NCBI GenBank assembly: GCA_001512965.1
Contig: LFRW01000001.1
Span: forward strand, 1 to 35,560
Source: Methanomicrobia archaeon DTU008
GTDB taxonomy: Archaea > Thermoplasmatota > Thermoplasmata > Methanomassiliicoccales > Methanomassiliicoccaceae
Direction of reading: 5' to 3'
Length of the DNA: 35,560 nucleotides
Shown here: piece after piece, positions 31,264 to 35,560 of the stretch
Position numbering within the stretch: the stretch's first letter is position 1
Layout: each line of letters opens with the position of its first letter
Notes under the pieces: generated by a model
What the model saw: the letters and a program-made list of their open reading frames with translations, nothing else
What the model was told of the DNA's origin: nothing
Database searches by the model: none
Made by a program: the position numbers and the translations under genes

Positions 31264-31688
31264 TCTTTTTCCCTTTTCTGAACGAGGCCGATATCACCTG
31301 CATGGGCACGGCCACAAGCCTGTGTCCATGACGTGCCATCGACCCTGAATATGGTCAGGTTAGGCAAGGGCTATCGTCAGCTCCCATGCATAACTCGACA
31401 TGTAATTCGGCCGTAATCTTCAGGGACTTTATAATATGTTGCCGAGTCATTATAGAAAAAAGTGTCCCATGAAGGAAGTTTGTCAGGTCGACGGGCCGGC
31501 CTTCCATGGACGTCACGTGGTCATGGACGTATCAAACGCCAAGACGCATCCGCCCTCTCATCTGCCATCGCCTTGCCGATGTCGACGGGCCGCCATGTTT
31601 CCGGAACGATGAGGCCCGAGACTATGATGTGCATTAGATGTCCGATCGTACGAGTTCGACCGGATGGGCGGTCAGGGAGGAGATGTCG
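31264..31688. other. divergent spacer with promoter before the ABC exporter
   Basis: This 425-base spacer separates the HEAT-repeat gene from the exporter. Its main signal is a TATA element on the plus strand at 31426-31436 (ACTTTATAATA), starting an RNA near 31458 with a long leader before the exporter ATPase. The leader includes a 47-codon frame (listed separately), a pair of direct repeats ATGGACGT (31506-31513 and 31523-31530), and two copies of TCGACGGGCCG near 31488 and 31577. No obvious promoter for the HEAT gene is seen. Confidence 0.4.
31469..31612 (+). CDS. possible 47-residue leader protein
   Basis: A short frame from ATG 31469, about 11 bases after the predicted transcription start, reading MKEVCQVDGPAFHGRHVVMD and ending in a basic, cysteine-bearing tail. 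It is the first start codon on the mRNA that should run into the ABC exporter genes. I recognise no family. It could be a small regulatory leader peptide, a gene remnant, or chance; codon use is good for the first 25 codons and poor after that. Confidence 0.3.
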   Translation: MKEVCQVDGPAFHGRHVVMDVSNAKTHPPSHLPSPCRCRRAAMFPER

Positions 31689-32624
31689 ATGAGCGTCGGA
31701 CAGCTCATCTGCAATGACCTGGGGAAGGTGTACGATGGTGGGAAGAGGGCATTGTCGTCCGTCAGCTTCAGCGTTCCAACCGAAGGGATCTTTTCCATAA
31801 TCGGCCGGAACGGCGCCGGAAAGACGACCCTGGTGCGTATCCTCGCCACCCTTCTGGAGCCAAGTTATGGAACGGCCAGCATAGACGGCCTAGACGTCAT
31901 GGAGGATGCCGATGAGCTCAGAACGAGGATGGCCATAGTGCCTCAGGAAGGACGCCCCCTTCCATGGCTGACCCCCCTGCAGACCATATCCTCATATCTT
32001 ATGTGGAGGGGTGAAAGCTACAGGGTCTCCCGAAGGAAGGCGGAGGAGGCGCTGGCCCTGGTGGGCCTGGAGGACGTGCGTGATAGGCTGAACTACAAAC
32101 TGTCAGGGGGAATGAAGCGCAAGTCGCTGCTGGCCATGGTGATGGCGTCCGATGCCGAGATAATCTTCCTGGACGAGCCGACCACAGGCCTGGACCCCAT
32201 ATCCCGGCAGGTCGTATGGGACCTGCTATCTCGTTTGAGCAGGGACCGCTTCGTCTTCCTCACCACTCATTATCTGGAAGAGGCCGAATCGGTTGCCGGT
32301 CGCATCGGAATATTCGAAGAGGGCTCGCTTCTCGCCTTGGGCAACATGGACGAACTGCGCGCCAGCATGAGGTATCAATATAGCGTCCGGGTGTCCAGCG
32401 GGATCGAGCTGCCGGAGGTCGACGGCCGGGTGCTGAAGGGTCGGGATGGCCGGGTCCAGATACTCACCACCCGGGAGGAGGCCGTGCGTCTCTCCGACCA
32501 GTTCATCGGACGCGACATAAGGTTCTCGGTGAACCCGGTGACGCTCGATGACATCTTCTACCACCTTGCGGGAAGGGAGATACACAATTACGAAGAGGAC
32601 GGCGAAGGAGGCGGTTGGCCGTGA
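31689..32624 (+). CDS. ABC-2 type exporter ATPase
   Basis: A 311-residue ATP-binding subunit of a drug, lipid or polysaccharide exporter. Walker A is IGRNGAGKTT, the Q-loop VPQEGRPLPW, the signature LSGGMKRKSL, Walker B IIFLDEPTTGLD, and the H-loop TTHYLEEAE. The C-terminal part (after residue 215) is the small regulatory extension common in the DrrA/CcmA-like group. Start ATG 31689 is chosen because GGAGGAG ends eight bases upstream; ATG 31683 is too close to it. The permease gene begins at GTG 32621 inside its stop codon. Substrate unknown. Confidence 0.92.
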   Translation: MSVGQLICNDLGKVYDGGKRALSSVSFSVPTEGIFSIIGRNGAGKTTLVRILATLLEPSYGTASIDGLDVMEDADELRTRMAIVPQEGRPLPWLTPLQTISSYLMWRGESYRVSRRKAEEALALVGLEDVRDRLNYKLSGGMKRKSLLAMVMASDAEIIFLDEPTTGLDPISRQVVWDLLSRLSRDRFVFLTTHYLEEAESVAGRIGIFEEGSLLALGNMDELRASMRYQYSVRVSSGIELPEVDGRVLKGRDGRVQILTTREEAVRLSDQFIGRDIRFSVNPVTLDDIFYHLAGREIHNYEEDGEGGGWP

Positions 32625-33361
32625 TCCGGTCGGGGAATCAGGTCATGGCCTCCATACTTGTCAACGCCATTTATGAGATGAGGAACTACCCAGTGGTGCT
32701 GTTGAACACCGTGCTTTCCCCGCTGTCGTTTCTCGTCCTGATATTCCTGATAAGCGATGGCGCATTGCTCGGGGAGGCGATCCTGGGCGGCCTGATAATG
32801 TCCATGTTCCAGAGCGGCATCTCCCTGCAGACCGACCTGTCCCACCTCAAGAACGATTTCAAACTTCAGGAGATCGTGGTGAGCTCACCCACCCGCCCCT
32901 CGATCTACGTGGCAGGGATGGCCTTGTCCGAGATCATATACTCGTCCCCGGCCATCATCATCCTGGCCATATTGTTCGCCATAAGCATTCATGTGCCTTT
33001 CATCCAAGTGGCCGGAATCGTCCTAGTCCTCTTGATGGTGTTCCTCTCGTCCGTTGCACTGAGCTTCGCTCTGGCCACGATCTCTACCGACATCGTACAG
33101 AGCTATTCGTTCAGCAGACTGATCACGATCCTCCTCACCTCACTGGCACCGGTGTACTACCCCATCACTCTGATACCGGAACCGCTCCAGTTCCTCGCAT
33201 ACCTTTCACCGACCACCTATGCTGCGCAACTCGCCCAACACCTGGGCGGGCTGACGCAGGTCTCACCAGATATGTTCATCTTCGATTGGGCGGTGCTGAT
33301 GGTCTTCACCACCGTGTTCTTATGGGCCGGGATCCGGAAGGCAAGATGGAGAGATGTTTGA
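32621..33361 (+). CDS. ABC-2 type exporter permease
   Basis: A 246-residue membrane protein with about six helices, the ABC-2 transporter fold. The segments around residues 23-42, 49-68, 95-116, 122-147, 160-180 and 220-238 are hydrophobic. NYPVVLLNTVLSPLSFLVLI is the first, and PTTYAAQLAQHLGG is the conserved loop before the last helix. GTG 32621 overlaps the ATPase stop as GTGA with GGAGG nine bases upstream, so subunits are coupled; TTG 32615 lies too near the ribosome site. It pairs with the ATPase as a homodimeric exporter. Confidence 0.9.
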   Translation: MIRSGNQVMASILVNAIYEMRNYPVVLLNTVLSPLSFLVLIFLISDGALLGEAILGGLIMSMFQSGISLQTDLSHLKNDFKLQEIVVSSPTRPSIYVAGMALSEIIYSSPAIIILAILFAISIHVPFIQVAGIVLVLLMVFLSSVALSFALATISTDIVQSYSFSRLITILLTSLAPVYYPITLIPEPLQFLAYLSPTTYAAQLAQHLGGLTQVSPDMFIFDWAVLMVFTTVFLWAGIRKARWRDV

Positions 33362-33806
33362 TGAAGGATGTGCCGATAGCTCATCGCCGATCCCCCCACC
33401 GAATGGAAGTTCTGCGATGTACGCACGACCGTCAACGGCACCGGTCTTCGAAACTTACAGGGCGGGATGCCCTGTCGTACGACCGATCGAGGCAGAAGCC
33501 GAACCGCAATGGCAGGTGTTGAGATCCAACGATCGATGCCAGCAGAGACGCTTCGGTCCGACACGGCCCCATCTGTCGATGCCGTATGCAAGATGGGCCG
33601 AAGCGCCTTAGCATCGTCCACTCGGGCCGGGTGAAGAACGATCGACCCGTGGTCGGCACCACACTCCAGCAGGACTTCATCCAGGGCATTTAGGTCCAGA
33701 ACATCTGCGGACCTATCGGGCTGGGGAAGGATAGCATTGATTCGTATGGAGGCCACATGCACCGATCCTCTGCAAGCGCGGACCAACGTTGAAGTCGTCA
33801 GCAGCT
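33362..33806. other. intergenic stretch with a large hairpin, no certain gene
   Basis: About 445 bases after the exporter. A 57-base hairpin lies at 33549-33605: CGCTTCGG (33549-33556) pairs with CCGAAGCG (33598-33605), and CCCATCT (33568-33574) with AGATGGG (33591-33597), giving 15 pairs with one 11-base bulge. A second dyad, ACAGGGC-GGGAT-GCCCTGT, is at 33457-33475. On the minus strand a frame from GTG 33762 (VHVASIRINAILPQPDRSAD) looks coding for about 60 codons, then loses bias and runs antisense into the permease gene; it may be a gene remnant. Confidence 0.35.
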
Positions 33807-34478
33807 TTACTGCGCCGAGATTCCTTGAAGCTGGGATGGGCCACCAACCTTCCCCTTGGCCTTCGCGAGCTCCTTGGTCCTTTCGATCCCCTTTGCCAAC
33901 ATCGCCAACGTCCCTTCCCGGCACTCCCATCTCAGGTCGAGCTCATCCGCGAACTGCTTGGACATGTCGATGCATTCCTGGACGTTCCCTAGCCTATCAT
34001 CGATGAACAAGACCCTGGAATATCCGTCGAACATCACCCTGAGGTACCAGTCGATGTCGATGCCCACCTCCTCGTAGTTGGGCATCTTCTTCCTCATCTC
34101 CTTCTCGAACCATTCCCGGTTCATCCTGGCAAAATAAGGAGTATGGTACATGGTCCCGGCACACATCTTCCGCTCCTTTTCATATTCAGCGGGCGTCAGG
34201 AGCACACCGATGCAATCGTCCGCGTCCAACCGGACGGTGGGCACCCTCATCTCCTCGGTCACTTCCGCGAGAGAATTGCATATGCCATAGCCAAGCAGGA
34301 CGGCGTCGACCTTTCCCTCCAGGGCATTGACCTTCTCTATGACCGTCTTCTTCAACACCTCGGGATGTTCGTGAAGGCCGAACTCAAGGTACTCCTTGTG
34401 AACTATGTCGCGATCATCCTTGATCAGGTGTTCAAGGCCTCTTTCGAAGGTCTCGCATGCAATGACGCCTATCTTCAT
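33807..34478 (-). CDS. DUF1638 family protein
   Basis: A 223-residue soluble protein of the DUF1638 family, whose biochemical role is not established. MKIGVIACETFERGLEHLI is the typical N-terminus, AVLLGYGICNSL near residue 65 and VRLDADDCIGVLLTPAEYEKE near residue 82 are conserved, and the C-terminal part GYSRVLFIDDRLGN follows. Members are often found near corrinoid methyltransferase genes of methanogens, as I recall, but no such gene is complete here. Starts at 34550 and 34526 are open in frame; ATG 34478 fits the family and has GGTGATGG just upstream, while the TATA element at 34547-34557 could suit ATG 34526. It diverges from a winged-helix regulator. Confidence 0.8.
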   Translation of the reverse strand: MKIGVIACETFERGLEHLIKDDRDIVHKEYLEFGLHEHPEVLKKTVIEKVNALEGKVDAVLLGYGICNSLAEVTEEMRVPTVRLDADDCIGVLLTPAEYEKERKMCAGTMYHTPYFARMNREWFEKEMRKKMPNYEEVGIDIDWYLRVMFDGYSRVLFIDDRLGNVQECIDMSKQFADELDLRWECREGTLAMLAKGIERTKELAKAKGKVGGPSQLQGISAQ

Positions 34479-34546
34479 GCCATCACCCGGCCGCACCAGA
34501 CATTCATCCGATGCCTCTCCTAACATGTTCACAAGAGGCTGGAAAT

Positions 34547-34581
34547 ACATTAATATTACGACGTAATAACTTACTATTACG
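34547..34581. promoter_or_regulatory. divergent promoter with three TATTACG half-sites
   Basis: TATTACG at 34554-34560 and its complement CGTAATA at 34562-34568 form a 15-base dyad around one central base. A third TATTACG follows in direct order at 34575-34581, exactly 21 bases (two helix turns) from the first. The cluster overlaps the AT-rich ATTAATATT that serves as TATA for one or both divergent genes, so binding would block transcription. The neighbouring winged-helix protein is the obvious candidate to bind it. Confidence 0.5.
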
Positions 34582-34667
34582 GTGAGGCCATCTCGAACGA
34601 AGATATCGACAGGCGGTTAGAGGCCCTCTTAGATGAGGTAAGGCAGCTCAACAGCTCGGTCGTACGA

Positions 34668-35342
34668 TTGAGGCATGACGATTATCGCATGGTGTTCGGA
34701 GAACAGATAAGACGGATCCTCATCGAGAGGGTAGAGCGTCATTTTGCAAGAAGAAGTACGAACGTCATCGATGAAGACGATGAAGGGAGCAGGCTCAAGG
34801 AATCATTGGTCAGACTGGTCGACAGGGTCGTCGAATCCTATCAGCGGGATGGAACGGTGACCGCATCGCTCCTTCTCGACGAGCTGGGCGGATCGCTCGA
34901 CCGATCCTCCATGAACGTTCCCGATCGGACCTTTGTCTCCGAACTGCTCGATCAGATGCGAGACTACTTCATCACCTCGAACAAGCTCTCCTGGCAGGTA
35001 GACGACCCGACTCGCCGCAACAGCCTCTTCTCCGGGGGCAAGAGCGACCCCTCGCCTGAACTGGTCGAGAAAACTCTGAGTCCTTTGGCCAGCGCCAGGA
35101 GGATCGATCTGCTGCGGCGCCTGTCGAATGAGAGTGACAGTCTGGCCGGCCTCAGTAGGGGAACGGGGATGCAGAAAGGTCATCTCCAGTTCCATCTGAG
35201 GATCTTGTTGAAGGCGGGGCTCGTTCAATACGATAGGAAGAGCCGCCTGTATTCCATAACTTCCCAGGGGGCCGTTGCGATAGATGAGATCTCAAGGCTC
35301 ATCTGTCGGCTGGCTCCGGCAGAGCACAGTGGGGCGAAATGA
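34668..35342 (+). CDS. winged-helix transcription regulator
   Basis: At least 224 residues. The C-terminal part, about residues 135-215, is an ArsR-like winged helix: LASARRIDLLRRLSNESDSL, then GTGMQKGHLQFHLRILLKAG with the recognition helix, and GLVQYDRKSRLYSITSQG as the wing. The N-terminal half is helical and charged and may bind ligand or dimerise. The start is uncertain. TTG 34668 is the first standard start, but the frame is open from 34554 and clearly coding from about 34584 (EAISNEDIDRRLEALLDEV), with no ATG, GTG or TTG in it. The true start may be non-standard, or one base may be missing. It diverges from DUF1638 and probably controls that gene. Confidence 0.78.
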   Translation: MRHDDYRMVFGEQIRRILIERVERHFARRSTNVIDEDDEGSRLKESLVRLVDRVVESYQRDGTVTASLLLDELGGSLDRSSMNVPDRTFVSELLDQMRDYFITSNKLSWQVDDPTRRNSLFSGGKSDPSPELVEKTLSPLASARRIDLLRRLSNESDSLAGLSRGTGMQKGHLQFHLRILLKAGLVQYDRKSRLYSITSQGAVAIDEISRLICRLAPAEHSGAK

Positions 35343-35460
35343 TGTCCATGGCGGCCCCAGCCGCGGAGGACCTGGGAACTGATCGAATTCTCGGCTTTAT
35401 TGTTCGAATGGAGATGATCGGCCAAGCAGGGACGCTCATCGTTCGCACCGTCACATGACA
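35343..35460. other. short spacer after the regulator
   Basis: I see no gene in these 118 bases. It separates the regulator stop from the AT-rich promoter of the next gene. Confidence 0.4.
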
Positions 35461-35463
35461 TAA

Positions 35464-35511
35464 AGTTATTATAATATTGTAGCGTGTACGATACTGTATA
35501 ACGTACAGTAT
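35464..35511 (+). promoter_or_regulatory. promoter and dyad operator of the right-edge gene
   Basis: AGTTATTATAATATTG (35464-35479) is a strong TATA element. About 25 bases on, over the expected transcription start, lies the perfect inverted repeat ATACTGTA (35491-35498), TAACG, TACAGTAT (35504-35511). A second, offset pair TGTACG (35485-35490) and CGTACA (35502-35507) overlaps it. The position suits a repressor. Confidence 0.55.
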
Positions 35512-35524
35512 GCAAGGTGGTGCA

Positions 35525-35560
35525 ATGACGAAAGGGTCCACGGAAGAGCTGGTCGATTCG
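35525..35560 (+). CDS. 5' end of a gene cut by the window edge
   Basis: ATG 35525 follows AAGGTGG about six bases upstream, a good ribosome-binding site, and a strong promoter precedes it. Only twelve codons are visible (MTKGSTEELVDS), too few to name a family. Given the regulator and DUF1638 beside it, a methyltransferase or corrinoid-protein gene would not be surprising, but nothing in the visible codons shows it. Confidence 0.6.
   Translation, partial: MTKGSTEELVDS

Noticed and set aside
31469-31612. Fragment of SAM decarboxylase (FHGRHVVMD resembles its GRH-start)
   Set aside because: The likeness ends after about ten residues and the catalytic serine region is absent in all frames.
33217-33930. 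237-residue minus-strand frame
   Set aside because: It is antisense to the permease at one end and to DUF1638 at the other; only its middle part deserves a second look.

Overview
The window is an archaeal chromosome segment of high GC content, and most likely from a methanogen of the Thermoplasmata (Methanomassiliicoccales-like). Archaeal hallmarks are CDP-archaeol synthase, eIF5A with a hypusine loop, Nop5, an LSm protein, and TATA boxes about 23-30 bases before many start codons. An MsvR-like V4R regulator and a DUF1638 protein point towards a methanogen. The order-level placement is inference, because no rRNA or mcr gene is present. Genes are tightly packed, often overlap by 4 bases, and frequently start with GTG or TTG.

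Layout: (1) 161-2242: a cupin protein, then the coupled run carS-pyrE-udg (archaeal lipid synthesis, pyrimidine synthesis, uracil repair). (2) 2184-8382: a surface-glycan island with three family-2 glycosyltransferases, one family-4 glycosyltransferase, and a WbpD/WbpE/WbpB-like set that would make a diacetamido uronic acid nucleotide sugar. (3) 8658-13667: smc-scpA-scpB, a complete condensin operon. (4) 13938-15131: LSm and a sugar-nucleotide transferase. (5) 15193-21060: an ABC importer operon (one fused permease, two ATPases whose genes abut in frame at a TAG codon, no binding protein), then a PhoU-like DUF47 protein and GlmM. (6) 21207-24616, minus strand: eIF5A, Nop5, a class II aldolase and MtnA. 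The last two look like a salvage route for 5-thio/5-deoxy pentose leftovers of SAM chemistry.

(7) 24740-26924: the MsvR-like regulator diverges from mtnA across a perfect 16-base palindrome. A radical SAM/SPASM protein and a small unknown protein follow. (8) 26958-28417: thiM-thiE. (9) 28709-31254: aguB-aguA (agmatine to putrescine) and a HEAT-repeat protein. (10) 31689-33361: an ABC-2 type exporter. (11) 33807-35560: DUF1638 and a winged-helix regulator diverging across repeated TATTACG sites, then a promoter with a perfect dyad and the first codons of a gene cut by the window edge.

I did not find a CRISPR array, IS element, tRNA or rRNA. The most interesting unexplained material is regulatory or RNA-like: the palindrome at 24675, the operator-like repeats at 34554 and 35491, the strongly folded intergenic stretches at 21106-21206, 28521-28698 and 33457-33605, and the in-frame amber junction between the two ABC ATPases.
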